64,000 bases of DNA from Curtobacterium sp. ER1/6 (GCF_001742745.1 NZ_MJAK01000001.1:248001-312000), one strand, 5' to 3'. Positions 13,243 to 22,926 are shown, counted from the first letter of the stretch. Notes: generated from the letters alone by a model not told the origin. Numbers and translations are program-made.

Positions 13243-14195
13243 CGGACGGGACGACCCCCGGACCCGGCGACGACGCTGCCGGCGTCCCGGACCGCGGCGA
13301 CCTGCCGGCGCACCGGAACCCGCCGGAGGTCGACCGCGTCGCCGCCGCCCGGGCCGCTGTCGCCGCGCGTCGCGCCCGCGCGGCCGTGAAGGCGCAGGTC
13401 GCCTCGGGGGAGCGCAGCGCCCTGGAGGTCGCGCGTGCGGCCTGGACCGACGCCGACCTGCCGGCGGAGAAGTCCCTGCGGGTCCGCGACCTGCTCACGA
13501 GCATCTCCGGCATCGGCCCGGCGCGTGCCGAGGCGGTCATGGGCGAGCTGCGGATCGCGCCGTCGAAGCGCCTCGGCGGGCTCGGCAGCCGTCAGCGGAC
13601 CGCACTGGCCGACTGGCTCGCCGCCCGCGGCCGGAAGCGCGGCGCGTCGAAGCTCGTCGTCCTCGCGGGACCGACCGCGGTCGGCAAGGGCACCGTCAGC
13701 GCGCACATCCGTGAGCAGTACCCGGACGTCAACCTCAGCGTGTCGGCGACGACGCGGAAGCCCCGTCCCGGCGAGGTCGACGGCGTGCACTACTACTTCG
13801 TCGACGACGCCGAGTTCGACCGGATGATCCGTGACCGCGAGCTCCTCGAGTGGGCGGTCGTGCACAACTCGTACCGGTACGGCACGCCGCGTCCGCCGAT
13901 CGACCGCGCGCTCGACGCCGGCGACAAGGTGATGCTCGAGATCGACCTGCAGGGCGCACGCCAGGTCCGCGACGCCATGCCCGAGGCCGTCCTGGTCTTC
14001 CTGCTGCCGCCGACGTGGGACGAACTCGTCCGTCGGCTCATCGGCCGCGGCACCGAGTCCGCCGAGGAGCAGGCGCGTCGTCTCGAGACCGCGAAGGTGG
14101 AACTCGCCGCGCAGGACGAGTTCGACGTGCGGATCGTGAACTCCGATGTCGGCACCGCGGCACGCGAGGTCGTAGACTTGTTCTCTGCGCCCTGA
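13239..14195 (+). CDS. gmk: guanylate kinase with N-terminal mIHF-like domain
   Basis: 318 residues, against about 200 for plain guanylate kinase (GMP to GDP with ATP). The C-terminal 185 residues carry the P-loop GPTAVGKGT (about 144-152), the GMP-binding segment [15 protein letters not shown] and DLQGARQV. Residues about 40-128 ([14 protein letters not shown] through [14 protein letters not shown], with GIGPARAE) match actinobacterial integration host factor mIHF, an S13-like helix-two-turn-helix DNA-binding protein. In mycobacteria mIHF and gmk are separate neighbours (Rv1388, Rv1389), so this is a gene fusion. The GTG start overlaps pyrF by four bases. The first 35 residues are disordered and Pro/Asp-rich. 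Confidence 0.93.
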   Translation: MTDGTTPGPGDDAAGVPDRGDLPAHRNPPEVDRVAAARAAVAARRARAAVKAQVASGERSALEVARAAWTDADLPAEKSLRVRDLLTSISGIGPARAEAVMGELRIAPSKRLGGLGSRQRTALADWLAARGRKRGASKLVVLAGPTAVGKGTVSAHIREQYPDVNLSVSATTRKPRPGEVDGVHYYFVDDAEFDRMIRDRELLEWAVVHNSYRYGTPRPPIDRALDAGDKVMLEIDLQGARQVRDAMPEAVLVFLLPPTWDELVRRLIGRGTESAEEQARRLETAKVELAAQDEFDVRIVNSDVGTAAREVVDLFSAP

Positions 14196-14256
14196 CGGGT
14201 GCTCCCGCGTCGCGCGCACCCGCGCGCCCCGACGCCCGCCGACCGAGGAGGACCCC

Positions 14257-14520
14257 ATGGCCAACCCCCAGGGCATCATCGACCCGCCCATCGACGACCT
14301 GCTCGCCAAGGTGGAGTCGAAGTACGCGCTCGTCATCTTCGCCTCGAAGCGTGCTCGTCAGATCAACGACTACTACGCCGACCTGCACGAGGGGTCGCTC
14401 TTCGACAACGTCGGCCCGCTCGTCGACTCGACGATCGACGACAAGCCGCTGTCCGTTGCTCTGCACGAGATCAACGAGGACAAGCTGACCGTCACCAAGC
14501 AGCAGCAGCCCACCGACTGA
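14257..14520 (+). CDS. rpoZ: RNA polymerase omega subunit
   Basis: 87-residue omega subunit that helps fold and hold beta-prime. Seen: [29 protein letters not shown], the conserved N-terminal helix region. Good ribosome binding site GAGGAGG seven bases before ATG. It follows gmk by 61 bp and precedes metK by 5 bp. In many actinobacteria coaBC lies between rpoZ and metK; there is no room for it here. Confidence 0.96.
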   Translation: MANPQGIIDPPIDDLLAKVESKYALVIFASKRARQINDYYADLHEGSLFDNVGPLVDSTIDDKPLSVALHEINEDKLTVTKQQQPTD

Positions 14521-14525
14521 CCGCG

Positions 14526-15740
14526 GTGACGAGCACCAACCTGCGCCTCTTCACGTCCGAGTCGGTGACGGAGGGGCACCCCGACAAGATCTGCGACCAG
14601 ATCTCGGACACCATCCTCGACGCCCTGCTCGCGGCCGACCCGCACGCGCGGGTCGCCGTCGAGACCATGGTGACGACGGGTCTGGTACACGTCGCCGGCG
14701 AGGTCACGACCTCCGGCTACGTCGAGATCCCGAAGCTCGTCCGCGACGTCATCACGGGCATCGGCTACAACTCGTCGGAGGTCTCCTTCGACGGCCGCAC
14801 GTGCGGGGTCGAGGTGTCGATCGGCGCGCAGTCGCCGGACATCGCGCAGGGCGTCGACGAGTCGCTCGACAGCCGTTCCGGTGCCGGGGTCGACCCGCTC
14901 GACCGCCAGGGTGCCGGTGACCAGGGCATCATGTTCGGCTTCGCGACGAACGAGACGCCCGAGTACATGCCCGTCGCGATCTGGCTCGCCCACCGCCTGG
15001 CGGAGCGGCTCGCCGAGGTCCGCAAGACGGGTGTGCTCGACTTCCTCCGCCCGGACGGCAAGACGCAGGTCACGGTCGGCTACGACGGCGTCGTGCCGAA
15101 GACGGTCGAGACCGTCGTGCTCTCCACGCAGCACTCGCCGGCGGTCACGCTCGACGAGCTCACCGCGCAGATCACCGAGCACGTAATCCGCCCGGTGCTC
15201 GACCTGGTCGACCTGGACTCGTCGCACGTCGACGTCATCGTGAACCCGACCGGCCGCTTCGAGATCGGCGGGCCCCAGGGCGACGCCGGCCTCACCGGGC
15301 GCAAGGTCATCGTCGACACCTACGGCGGTGCCTCCCGGCACGGCGGCGGCGCGTTCAGCGGCAAGGACCCGTCGAAGGTCGACCGCTCGGCGGCCTACGC
15401 CCTGCGCTGGGTCGCGAAGAACGCCGTCGCCGCGGGACTCGCGGACCGGCTCGAGGTGCAGGTGGCGTACGCCATCGGCCGCGCGAAGCCCGTCGGCCTG
15501 TACGTCGAGTCGTTCGGCACCGGCCACGTCGACGACGCCACCATCGAGGCGGCGATCACCGAGGTGTTCGACCTGCGTCCGGCCGCGATCATCCGCGACC
15601 TCGACCTGCTCAAGCCGCGCTACGCCCAGACCGCCGCGTACGGGCACTTCGGCCGCGAGCTCCCCGGCTTCACCTGGGAGCAGCTCGACCGCGTCGAGGA
15701 ACTCCGCGCCGCCGCAGGACTCGTCGCCGCCGCCGTCTAG
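14526..15740 (+). CDS. metK: S-adenosylmethionine synthetase
   Basis: Makes SAM from methionine and ATP; cytosolic tetramer. 404 residues. Seen: N-terminal [16 protein letters not shown] (ATP-site His), [12 protein letters not shown] (K+/phosphate loop), and C-terminal [23 protein letters not shown]. The GTG at 14526 was chosen because conserved [14 protein letters not shown] begins seven residues later; it lies five bases after the rpoZ stop, with no separate ribosome binding site, so translation is probably coupled. SAM is the cofactor of rsmB downstream. Confidence 0.97.
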   Translation: MTSTNLRLFTSESVTEGHPDKICDQISDTILDALLAADPHARVAVETMVTTGLVHVAGEVTTSGYVEIPKLVRDVITGIGYNSSEVSFDGRTCGVEVSIGAQSPDIAQGVDESLDSRSGAGVDPLDRQGAGDQGIMFGFATNETPEYMPVAIWLAHRLAERLAEVRKTGVLDFLRPDGKTQVTVGYDGVVPKTVETVVLSTQHSPAVTLDELTAQITEHVIRPVLDLVDLDSSHVDVIVNPTGRFEIGGPQGDAGLTGRKVIVDTYGGASRHGGGAFSGKDPSKVDRSAAYALRWVAKNAVAAGLADRLEVQVAYAIGRAKPVGLYVESFGTGHVDDATIEAAITEVFDLRPAAIIRDLDLLKPRYAQTAAYGHFGRELPGFTWEQLDRVEELRAAAGLVAAAV

Positions 15741-15749
15741 GCACACCGC

Positions 15750-17801
15750 GTGACCACCGTCGCGCGCGTCGTCCTCGACTCGCCGCTCCCGCAGTTGGAC
15801 CGTCTGTTCGACTACCGGGTGCCGGCCGAGCTCGAGGACGACTGCGTGCCGGGGGTGCGCGTCAAGGTGCCGCTGCGCACCGGCGCCCGGATGTCCGACG
15901 CGTACGTCGTCGAGGTCGTCTCCGAGGGGGACTGGCCCGGCGAACTCAGCCAGGTCGAGCAGGTCGTCTCGCCGGTGCCGGTGCTCGCACCGGAGGTCTG
16001 GACGCTCGCGCGGGCCGTCGCCGACCGCGCCGCGGGGGTCGCATCCGACGTGCTGCGGCTCGCCGTCCCGCCGCGCCAGGTGCGCGCCGAGAAGGCGTGG
16101 CTCGCCCGCGACCCCGGGTGGTCACCCCCGGCGGTCGATGCGCCGCCCGTCACGGGGTACGCCGAGGGCGTCCTGGAGGCCCTGGTCGCCGACCACGGTC
16201 GCGCTGCGGTCGCCGCCGTGCCGCACCCGGTGGCGCTCACCCCGGCTCCGGGATCCGGCGCCGCCGGTGCGGCCGGTCCCGTCGTCGACACCGCTGCGGC
16301 CGGTTCCGTCGACGACACCGCCGCGGTGTGGGTCCCGGGCTGGGCGGCCACCATCGCACAGGCGGCGGCACGCGCCGTCGCCACGGAGCAGTCCGCCGTG
16401 GTCGCCGTCCCCGACTTCCGCGACGTCACTGACCTCGAGCGGGCGCTCCTCGCCGTGCTGCCCGCCGAGCGGGTCGTGCGCTTCGACGCCAAGCAGACGA
16501 ACGGCGCACGGGCGAAGGCGCTGCTGCAGGCCCGCTCGCACGCGGTCGTCGCGATCGGCAACCGCACCGCGATGTACGCACCGGCGACCGACCTCGGGCT
16601 CATCGCGGTGTGGGACGACGGGGACGCGTCGTTCGTCGAGCCCCGGGCGCCCTACGTGCACACCCGCGACGTGGCCCTCGTCCGCGCCGCCCAGTCGGGC
16701 GCGGCGCTCCTGTTCGTCTCGCACGCCCGCAGCACGGACGTGCAGCGCCTGGTCGAGCTGCAGTGGTTGGACGACGTGACGCCGTACCGCGTCCCGACGC
16801 CGAAGGTGATCCCGACCGTGCAGCAGAGCGGCGCAGAGGGCTTCGCCGCGCAGGCCCGCATCCCGAGCACCGCGTGGCGCGCCGCGCGCGAGGCCAGCCA
16901 GCACGGTCCCGTCCTCGTGCAGGTCGCGAGCCCCGGCTTCGGCACCGGCCTGGTCTGCGCCGAGTGCGGGGAGCGCGCGCACTGCCGGATCTGCGGGGGA
17001 CCGCTGGGCCAGCAGCACCGGGGCGCGACACCGCAGTGCCGCTTCTGCGGTGCCCTCGCGGTCGGCTTCCGCTGCCCGACGTGCGGCAACGGCACCGTGA
17101 AGCCGGTGGGCCAGGGTGCCCAGCGCACGGCGGACGAGCTCGGCCGGGCCTTCCCGGGCACGCGGATCGTCGTCGCCGACGGTTCACGACCGCTCGACGA
17201 GGTGCCAGCGCGGCCGTCCGTCGTGGTCGCCACCCGCGGGGCCGAGCCCGACGTGCCGGGCGGCTACGCCTGCGTGCTCCTGCTCGACGGCGAGCGGATG
17301 CTGGCGCGCGAGGGCCTCCGCGTGCAGGAGGACGTCCTGCGCTTCTGGACCGGTGCCGCCGCGAAGGGCGCACCCGGGGCCGAGGTGTACCTCGTCGGCA
17401 TCGGCGGCAAGCTGGCCACGGCGATGGCGCTCTGGCGGCTGGACGGTCCGGCGCACGACGAACTCGTCGACCGCCGTGCCCTGCACTTCCCGCCGGCGGT
17501 CCGAGTGGCGACCCTGACCGGCACGGACGAGGCCGTGACCGCCGCGGTCGAGGCGCTCGGCGACGCGACGGTCGGCGACGTGCTCGGACCCGTGCCGGTG
17601 CCGGACGACCCGACGCCGGGCACCGTCCGGGCCATCGTGCGGTTCCCCTACGCGCACGGGGCCGAGGTCGCGGCGACGCTCAAGGCCGAGGTGATCCGGC
17701 GCTCGTCGACGCGACGGGTGCTCCCCGGCGGCAACCGGCGCCGTGCGGCACCGACGCTCCGCGTGCGGCTCGACGACGCGGAGCCCTTCACCGAGGTCTG
17801 A
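15750..17801 (+). CDS. priA: PriA-like primosomal protein, ATPase site degenerate
   Basis: 683 residues. PriA restarts stalled replication forks by recognising branched DNA. The N-terminal 3'-DNA-binding domain (about 1-110) and the zinc-binding cysteines (CAECGERAHCRICGG and CRFCGALAVGFRCPTCG, about 395-450) are clear. I find no Walker A GxxGxGKT in the helicase region, consistent with the annotation of actinobacterial PriA as probably lacking helicase activity. It likely acts as a loading or recognition factor. An Ala/Gly/Val-rich insertion lies at about 165-195. GTG start 10 bp after metK. Confidence 0.92.
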   Translation: MTTVARVVLDSPLPQLDRLFDYRVPAELEDDCVPGVRVKVPLRTGARMSDAYVVEVVSEGDWPGELSQVEQVVSPVPVLAPEVWTLARAVADRAAGVASDVLRLAVPPRQVRAEKAWLARDPGWSPPAVDAPPVTGYAEGVLEALVADHGRAAVAAVPHPVALTPAPGSGAAGAAGPVVDTAAAGSVDDTAAVWVPGWAATIAQAAARAVATEQSAVVAVPDFRDVTDLERALLAVLPAERVVRFDAKQTNGARAKALLQARSHAVVAIGNRTAMYAPATDLGLIAVWDDGDASFVEPRAPYVHTRDVALVRAAQSGAALLFVSHARSTDVQRLVELQWLDDVTPYRVPTPKVIPTVQQSGAEGFAAQARIPSTAWRAAREASQHGPVLVQVASPGFGTGLVCAECGERAHCRICGGPLGQQHRGATPQCRFCGALAVGFRCPTCGNGTVKPVGQGAQRTADELGRAFPGTRIVVADGSRPLDEVPARPSVVVATRGAEPDVPGGYACVLLLDGERMLAREGLRVQEDVLRFWTGAAAKGAPGAEVYLVGIGGKLATAMALWRLDGPAHDELVDRRALHFPPAVRVATLTGTDEAVTAAVEALGDATVGDVLGPVPVPDDPTPGTVRAIVRFPYAHGAEVAATLKAEVIRRSSTRRVLPGGNRRRAAPTLRVRLDDAEPFTEV

Positions 17802-17850
17802 CCGCCGCGAGCGTCGCCGGGCCGCTCGGCGTCGCACGCGTCTCGCAGGA

Positions 17851-17908
17851 CGCAACGTGGGCGGTTCCCCGCAGCGGAGTACCGCTGCGGGGAACCGCCC
17901 ACGTTGCG
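17851..17908. terminator. perfect 27-bp-arm inverted repeat between convergent genes
   Basis: Left arm 17851-17877 and right arm 17882-17908 are exact reverse complements around the loop AGTA. It lies between priA (+) and the DUF4383 gene (-), so it can end transcription from both sides. No T-tract follows. The sequence (CAACGTGGGCGG core) differs from the CGGACGGGAGGC family used elsewhere in the window. Confidence 0.75.
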
Positions 17909-17930
17909 TTTCGCGGAGGGGGACCGGCGG

Positions 17931-18386
17931 TCAGGCGCCGACGGGCCGACGGCGCTCCCGCGGGAACACGACGCCGAGGGCGACCATGCCGATCGCGAGC
18001 ACGAGGTGCAGCCAGTTGTCGGCCCAGTTCAGCGGCACGAAGTTCGCGCCGGACATCGTGCCGGCCGTGAACAGGCCGTAGACCCAGAGCACGAAGTAGA
18101 CGACGCCGCCGAGCACGAGGTACATGCGCGACCCGGAGGCACGCGAGACCGCGAGCAGCCCGACGACACCGAAGAGCAGGTGGACGATGTTGTGCAGCAC
18201 CGAGACCTGGAAGATGCCGAGCAGCATCCCCATCGACGCGTGTCCCGCGCCGCCGAGCTCACCGGTGGTCAGGCCCGGGACGAACCCGGCGATGCCGACG
18301 AGCAGGAAGACGATGCCCACGACGAGCACGACCTTCTGGATCGACGACCCGGCGTAGCGGTTGGTGGAGGTGGTGACGTCACTCAT
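17931..18386 (-). CDS. DUF4383 membrane protein
   Basis: 151 residues with four predicted membrane helices (about 18-38, 52-75, 85-103, 120-138). The segments GIVFLLVGIAGFVPG and LGIFQVSVLHNIVHLLFGVVGL are the family signature, and the C-terminus is basic (RERRRPVGA). Function unknown; members are common in actinobacteria and are often stress-linked (family knowledge, not shown here). The ATG was chosen because a TACCGT -10 box on the minus strand lies seven bases upstream. Monocistronic, convergent with priA, divergent from fmt. Confidence 0.88.
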   Translation of the reverse strand: MSDVTTSTNRYAGSSIQKVVLVVGIVFLLVGIAGFVPGLTTGELGGAGHASMGMLLGIFQVSVLHNIVHLLFGVVGLLAVSRASGSRMYLVLGGVVYFVLWVYGLFTAGTMSGANFVPLNWADNWLHLVLAIGMVALGVVFPRERRRPVGA

Positions 18387-18393
18387 GTCACAG

Positions 18394-18399
18394 ACGGTA
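18394..18399 (-). promoter_or_regulatory. -10 box of the DUF4383 gene
   Basis: TACCGT on the minus strand, seven bases before the ATG at 18386, predicting a leaderless transcript. Confidence 0.45.
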
Positions 18400-18479
18400 C
18401 GCAGGAACCTCGCGGTCCGTCCGCAGCCGCACGACCGGCGCGTCGGTCGGACAGCGCGGGCCGTGGGACGATGGAACCC

Positions 18480-19412
18480 ATGCGCCTCGTCGTCGCCGGC
18501 AGCCCCGCTGCGGCCGTCCCCACCCTCCGTCGTCTCGCGGCCTCGGACCACGAGATCGCGGCCGTGCTCACCCGACCGCCGACCCCGCAGGGCCGGAAGC
18601 GCGTGCTCACGCCGACCCCGGTGGCGCAGGTCGCCGAGGAGCTCGGGCTGCCCGTCGTCGAGGCCACCCGCGTCGACGACGCCGTGACCCGGCAGCTGGT
18701 CGACCTGCGGGCGGACCTCGGCGTGATTGTCGCCTACGGTGCGCTCCTGCGCCGCTCGGCCCTCGACGCCCCCCGGCTCGGCTGGGTCAACCTGCACTTC
18801 TCCGCCCTGCCCGCGTACCGCGGCGCCGCACCCGTGCAGCGCGCCGTGATGGCCGGCGACACCCGCACGGCCGCGACGGTGTTCCAGCTCGTCGAGGCCC
18901 TCGACGCCGGCCCGGTCTACGCCAGCGACCCGTTCGACATCGACCCCGAGGCCACCGCCGGCGAGGTCCTCGCCGCGATGGCCGAGACCGGCTCCGGCAC
19001 CGTCCTGCGCGTGGTCGACGCACTCGCCGACGGCACCGCGGTCGGCACGGACCAGGTCGGCGAGCCGAGCACCGCGCCGAAGACGACCATCGCCGACGGG
19101 CACGTCGGCTTCGACCGACCCGCGGTGGCCGTCCACGCGCACCTGCGCGGGGTCACCCCCGAGCCCGGCGCGTACGCCCACCTCGGCGACCTGCGGGTGA
19201 AGCTGCTCCGCAGCAGTCGGACGGGAGGCACGCCCTCCTCCGCCCCGCCCCTCGCCCCGGGCGCGCTCGGCCTGGTCGACGGACGCCTGGTCGTCGGCAC
19301 CGCCGACGACCCCCTGGCCCTGCTCGAGGTGCAACCGGCGGGGAAGAAGCCGATGGACGCCGCGGCCTGGGCCCGCGGGCTCGGTCCGCTCGACGGGAAG
19401 GTCCTCTCGTGA
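18480..19412 (+). CDS. fmt: methionyl-tRNA formyltransferase
   Basis: Formylates Met-tRNA(fMet) with 10-formyl-THF. 310 residues. Seen: N-terminal MRLVVAGSPAAAVPTLR, folate-site NLHFSALPAYRGAAPVQRA (about 101-119; Asn-His catalytic), and a C-terminal OB-like domain. The ATG at 18480 matches the family start; an ATG three codons earlier is possible. A GACGAT hexamer seven bases upstream may be the promoter. Residues about 245-255 (SRTGGTPSS) are non-conserved and encoded by an exact copy of the 12-bp element core (19218-19229). GTGA overlap with rsmB. Confidence 0.95.
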   Translation: MRLVVAGSPAAAVPTLRRLAASDHEIAAVLTRPPTPQGRKRVLTPTPVAQVAEELGLPVVEATRVDDAVTRQLVDLRADLGVIVAYGALLRRSALDAPRLGWVNLHFSALPAYRGAAPVQRAVMAGDTRTAATVFQLVEALDAGPVYASDPFDIDPEATAGEVLAAMAETGSGTVLRVVDALADGTAVGTDQVGEPSTAPKTTIADGHVGFDRPAVAVHAHLRGVTPEPGAYAHLGDLRVKLLRSSRTGGTPSSAPPLAPGALGLVDGRLVVGTADDPLALLEVQPAGKKPMDAAAWARGLGPLDGKVLS

Positions 19413-20926
19413 GCGGCACGCACGCCCGGCGCCCCGACGACCGCCAGCGCGGCCCGCGGACGGTGAGCGCGCGTCGGGTCGCCTTCGACGTCCTCCGTGC
19501 CGTGCAGGTGGACGACGCCTACGCGAACCTGCTCCTGCCGACCCGCATCCGCCGCGCCGGCCTGTCCGCCCGCGACGCCGCGTTCGCGACCGAACTCACC
19601 TACGGCTCGATCCGCATGCTCGGCCGGTACGATGCGATCGTCGGCGTCGCGTCCGGCCGACGGGTCGACGACATCGAGTCCGACGTGCTCGACGTCATGC
19701 GGCTCGGTGTGCACCAGCTCCTCGGCATGCGGACGCCGACGCACGCCGCGGTGTCGGCGACCGTCGAGCTCACCCGCGAGGTCGGCGCCCGCCGGGCCAC
19801 CGGCTTCGTGAACGCCGTCCTCCGCAAGGTCGCCGCGAAGTCCGACGACGAGTGGGACGCCCTCGTCACGGCGGGCCGCGGCGGTGACGCCCTGCTCGCG
19901 ACCCGGTGGTCGCACCCGGCGTGGGTCGTGGCGGCGCTCCGGGACGCCCTGGCCGCCGAACGTTCGCGTGACGAGCTCGCCGCGCTGCTCGCCGCCGACA
20001 ACGTCGCGCCGCGCGTCCAGCTCGTGGCGCTGCCCGGGCTCGCGACGGACGACGACCTGCGGACCGCGGTGCGGCCGCCGGAGATGACCGCGGGCAACAC
20101 GGACGCCGAGGACATGCTCGCCGACGACGCGTCGGGGGACGAGCCTCCCGTCCGTGCCGCCGACGACGAGCCGGACGACCGTCCGGTCTCGCCGGTGGGC
20201 ATCCGCGGGACGGCCGGCGACCCCGCGCGCGTGCCGGGCGTCGCCGCGGGACGCCTCCGCGTGCAGGACGAGGGATCGCAGCTGGCGGCCCTCGCGCTCA
20301 CCCGCTCGTCCGACGTGCGCCCGGGGGAGCGGTGGCTCGACATGTGCGCCGGGCCCGGCGGCAAGGCGGCCCTGCTCGCGGCCGAGGCCGCGCAGGCCGG
20401 TGCGACGCTCGTCGCCAACGAGCTCGTCCCCGCCCGGGCCGGCCTCGTGCGGAAGGCACTCGCCACCGTGGCGGGCGACGACGTCGTGTCCGTCGTCGAG
20501 GGCGACGGCCGCCGGTTCGGCAGACCCGGTGACGCGCGCTTCGACCGCATCCTGCTCGACGCTCCCTGCACCGGGCTCGGGGCGCTGCGCCGACGACCGG
20601 AGGCGCGCTGGCGGAAGCAGCCGGAGGACGTCCCAGAGCTCGCGGCGCTGCAGGCGGAGCTGCTCGACGCCGCCGTCCGGGCACTCGCGCCCGGTGGCAC
20701 GCTCGCGTACGTCACGTGCTCCCCGCACCTCGCCGAGACCCGCGGCCAGGTCGACGCCCTGATGGCGCGGCACGGCGACGTGCTCGAACAGTTCGACACC
20801 GCCGGCGTCGTCCGCGCGGTCGCGGCGCGGGACCCGCAGGTCGCCGACGGTGAGACGGTGCAGCTGTGGCCACACCGGATCGGTACGGACGCGATGTTCG
20901 TCGCGCTGTTCCGCCGGACCGCCTGA
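19409..20926 (+). CDS. rsmB: 16S rRNA m5C967 methyltransferase RsmB
   Basis: SAM-dependent rRNA (cytosine-5) methyltransferase, 505 residues. N-terminal NusB-like RNA-binding domain (about 20-160), then a Rossmann methyltransferase domain with SAM motif [18 protein letters not shown] and both catalytic cysteines: Cys387 in [14 protein letters not shown] and Cys437 in [13 protein letters not shown]. Residues about 225-260 form an acidic, low-complexity insertion ([19 protein letters not shown]) that contains an exact element half-site (20143-20154). GTGA overlap with fmt implies coupled translation. Confidence 0.95.
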   Translation: MSGTHARRPDDRQRGPRTVSARRVAFDVLRAVQVDDAYANLLLPTRIRRAGLSARDAAFATELTYGSIRMLGRYDAIVGVASGRRVDDIESDVLDVMRLGVHQLLGMRTPTHAAVSATVELTREVGARRATGFVNAVLRKVAAKSDDEWDALVTAGRGGDALLATRWSHPAWVVAALRDALAAERSRDELAALLAADNVAPRVQLVALPGLATDDDLRTAVRPPEMTAGNTDAEDMLADDASGDEPPVRAADDEPDDRPVSPVGIRGTAGDPARVPGVAAGRLRVQDEGSQLAALALTRSSDVRPGERWLDMCAGPGGKAALLAAEAAQAGATLVANELVPARAGLVRKALATVAGDDVVSVVEGDGRRFGRPGDARFDRILLDAPCTGLGALRRRPEARWRKQPEDVPELAALQAELLDAAVRALAPGGTLAYVTCSPHLAETRGQVDALMARHGDVLEQFDTAGVVRAVAARDPQVADGETVQLWPHRIGTDAMFVALFRRTA

Positions 20927-20962
20927 CCCGCGTCCGTTGCGGCCTGCGAGGGGACGGATCGG

Positions 20963-20968
20963 TAGGGT
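20963..20968 (+). promoter_or_regulatory. rpe -10 box
   Basis: TAGGGT six bases before the GTG start of rpe; leaderless initiation is likely. Confidence 0.5.
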
Positions 20969-20974
20969 TGCCGG

Positions 20975-21634
20975 GTGACGATCCGCATCTCGCCGAGCAT
21001 CCTGTCCGCCGACTTCGCGAACCTCGAGCGGGAGCTGCACCGCATCGAGAGCGCCGACCTGGTGCACGTCGACGTGATGGACAACCACTTCGTGCCGAAC
21101 CTCACGCTGGGCCTCCCGATCGTGCAGCGCCTGCAGGAGGTCTCGCCCGTGCCCCTCGACGTGCACCTCATGATCACGGACGCCGACACGCAGGCGCCGA
21201 AGTACGCCGAGACCGGAGCCTCGAGCGTCACCTTCCACTTCGAGGCCGCCGACGACCCGGTGGCCACTGCCGCCGCGATCCGGTCGAACGGTGCCCGCGC
21301 CGCCGTGGCCGTGAAGCCCGGCACGCCCATCACGCAGGTCCTGCACCACCTCGACGCCTACGACATGATCCTGCTCATGACGGTGGAGCCGGGCTTCGGC
21401 GGCCAGTCGTTCATGCCGTCCGTCATGCCCAAGCTCGCCGATGCCCGCGCCGCCGTGGACGCCTCCGGCCTCGACGTCTGGCTCGAGGTCGACGGCGGCA
21501 TCGCGGTCGACACCGTGCCCGAGGCCGTGCGGAGCGGCGCCGACACGCTCGTGGCCGGCTCGGCCGTGTACGGCGGGGAGCCGGCGCAGCGCATCGCGGA
21601 CCTGCGCGAGGCGGCCGCGGCGGCCCGCGCGTGA
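20975..21634 (+). CDS. rpe: ribulose-phosphate 3-epimerase
   Basis: Interconverts ribulose-5-P and xylulose-5-P in the pentose phosphate pathway. 219 residues, a TIM barrel. Seen: [15 protein letters not shown], metal-binding [30 protein letters not shown] and EVDGGI, which carry the catalytic Asp pair and metal His residues. It has its own promoter (TAGGGT) and precedes the his genes, which draw on ribose-5-P-derived PRPP. Confidence 0.97.
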   Translation: MTIRISPSILSADFANLERELHRIESADLVHVDVMDNHFVPNLTLGLPIVQRLQEVSPVPLDVHLMITDADTQAPKYAETGASSVTFHFEAADDPVATAAAIRSNGARAAVAVKPGTPITQVLHHLDAYDMILLMTVEPGFGGQSFMPSVMPKLADARAAVDASGLDVWLEVDGGIAVDTVPEAVRSGADTLVAGSAVYGGEPAQRIADLREAAAAARA

Positions 21635-21734
21635 CCGGCGTCGCAGGCCGACCGACGACCGACCCGGCCGACGAGGCGGGGTCGGGCAGCGCCTCCCGTC
21701 CGGACGGTGCGTCCGCCGGACCCGAGCAGGACGG

Positions 21735-21740
21735 TAGCCT
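21735..21740 (+). promoter_or_regulatory. hisE -10 box
   Basis: TAGCCT seven bases before the GTG at 21748. It supports that GTG as the true start over an upstream in-frame GTG at 21631. Confidence 0.5.
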
Positions 21741-21747
21741 GGTCCCC

Positions 21748-22011
21748 GTGAAGACGTTCGACGACCTGTTCGCGGAGCTGACCGAGAAGGCGCGCACGCG
21801 CCCCGAGGGCTCCGGCACCGTCGCCGAACTGGACGCCGGCGTGCACCAGATCGGCAAGAAGATCGTGGAGGAGGCCGCCGAGGTCTGGATGGCGGCCGAG
21901 TACGAGGGCGACGAGCGCACCTCGGAGGAGATCTCGCAGCTGATCTACCACCTCCAGGTGCTCATGGTCGCCAAGGGGCTCACCCCGGCGGACGTCTGGC
22001 GACATCTGTAG
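21748..22011 (+). CDS. hisE: phosphoribosyl-ATP pyrophosphatase
   Basis: Second histidine step: PR-ATP to PR-AMP plus PPi. 87 residues, the typical length of stand-alone HisE. Seen: [11 protein letters not shown] start, [14 protein letters not shown] with the metal-binding Glu residues, and a C-terminal [11 protein letters not shown]. An upstream GTG at 21631 would add 39 disordered residues crossing the promoter and an element half-site, so it was rejected. hisG follows after 75 bp. Confidence 0.95.
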   Translation: MKTFDDLFAELTEKARTRPEGSGTVAELDAGVHQIGKKIVEEAAEVWMAAEYEGDERTSEEISQLIYHLQVLMVAKGLTPADVWRHL

Positions 22012-22086
22012 GCACCCGCCACGCGCGCTCCGGCGCCGTCGCGACCCGCAGCCGTCACCGACCTCCAGCAGAAAGCAGACCTCCTG

Positions 22087-22926
22087 ATGCTCCGCATCGC
22101 CGTGCCCAACAAGGGCTCGCTGTCCGAGACCGCCTCCGAGATGCTCCGGGAGGCCGGGTACGCCGGTCGCCGTGACCCGAAGGCGCTCCACCTGCTCGAC
22201 GAGCGCAACGGCGTCGAGTTCTTCTTCCTCCGTCCGCGCGACATCGCGACCTACGTCGGGTCGGGCGCACTCGACGTCGGCATCACCGGCCGCGACCTGC
22301 TGCTCGACTCCGGGTCCGCAGCGCACGAGGTCGACGCGCTCGGGTTCGCCGACTCGACGTTCCGCTTCGCCGGCAAGCCCGGCCGGTTCACCGAGCTGCA
22401 GGACCTCGACGGCGTGCGCGTGGCGACGAGCTACCCGGGCCTGGTGGGGGAGTTCCTCGCCCGGCACGGGGTCACCGCGGAGCTCGTCAAGCTCGACGGC
22501 GCCGTGGAGAGCGCGGTCCGGCTCGGCGTGGCCGACGCGGTCGCCGACGTCGTCTCGACCGGCAGCACCCTCCGCGCGGCGGGCCTCGAGATCTTCGGCC
22601 CGGTCATCCTCGAGTCGACGGCACTGCTCGTCTCGACCGACGAGACCATCCCCGGCATCGACGTCCTCCGTCGCCGGCTGCAGGGCGTGCTCGTCGCCCG
22701 CGGCTACGTGATGCTCGACTACGACATCCCGACGGACCTGCTCGAGCAGGCCACCGCGGTGGCGTCGGGCATCGAGTCGCCGACGGTCTCGCCGCTGCAC
22801 GGCCGCGACTGGTCGGCGGTCCGCGTGATGATCCCGCGCGAGGACGCCAACCTCATCATGGACGCGCTGTACGACCTCGGCGCCCGCGCGATCCTCGTCA
22901 GCCCGATCCACGCAGCACGCCTGTGA
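22087..22926 (+). CDS. hisG: ATP phosphoribosyltransferase, long form
   Basis: First and feedback-controlled step of histidine synthesis: ATP plus PRPP to PR-ATP. 279 residues, the long HisG with a C-terminal ACT-like regulatory domain (about 205-279), so histidine inhibition is expected and no HisZ partner is needed. Seen: [13 protein letters not shown] at the N-terminus, the PRPP-binding region [16 protein letters not shown], and the C-terminal [28 protein letters not shown] overlap with hisF. Confidence 0.96.
   Translation: MLRIAVPNKGSLSETASEMLREAGYAGRRDPKALHLLDERNGVEFFFLRPRDIATYVGSGALDVGITGRDLLLDSGSAAHEVDALGFADSTFRFAGKPGRFTELQDLDGVRVATSYPGLVGEFLARHGVTAELVKLDGAVESAVRLGVADAVADVVSTGSTLRAAGLEIFGPVILESTALLVSTDETIPGIDVLRRRLQGVLVARGYVMLDYDIPTDLLEQATAVASGIESPTVSPLHGRDWSAVRVMIPREDANLIMDALYDLGARAILVSPIHAARL

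Noticed and set aside
21631..21747. Upstream GTG start for hisE overlapping rpe
   Set aside because: It would add 39 disordered residues, cross a TAGCCT promoter and an element half-site, and exceed the normal HisE length.
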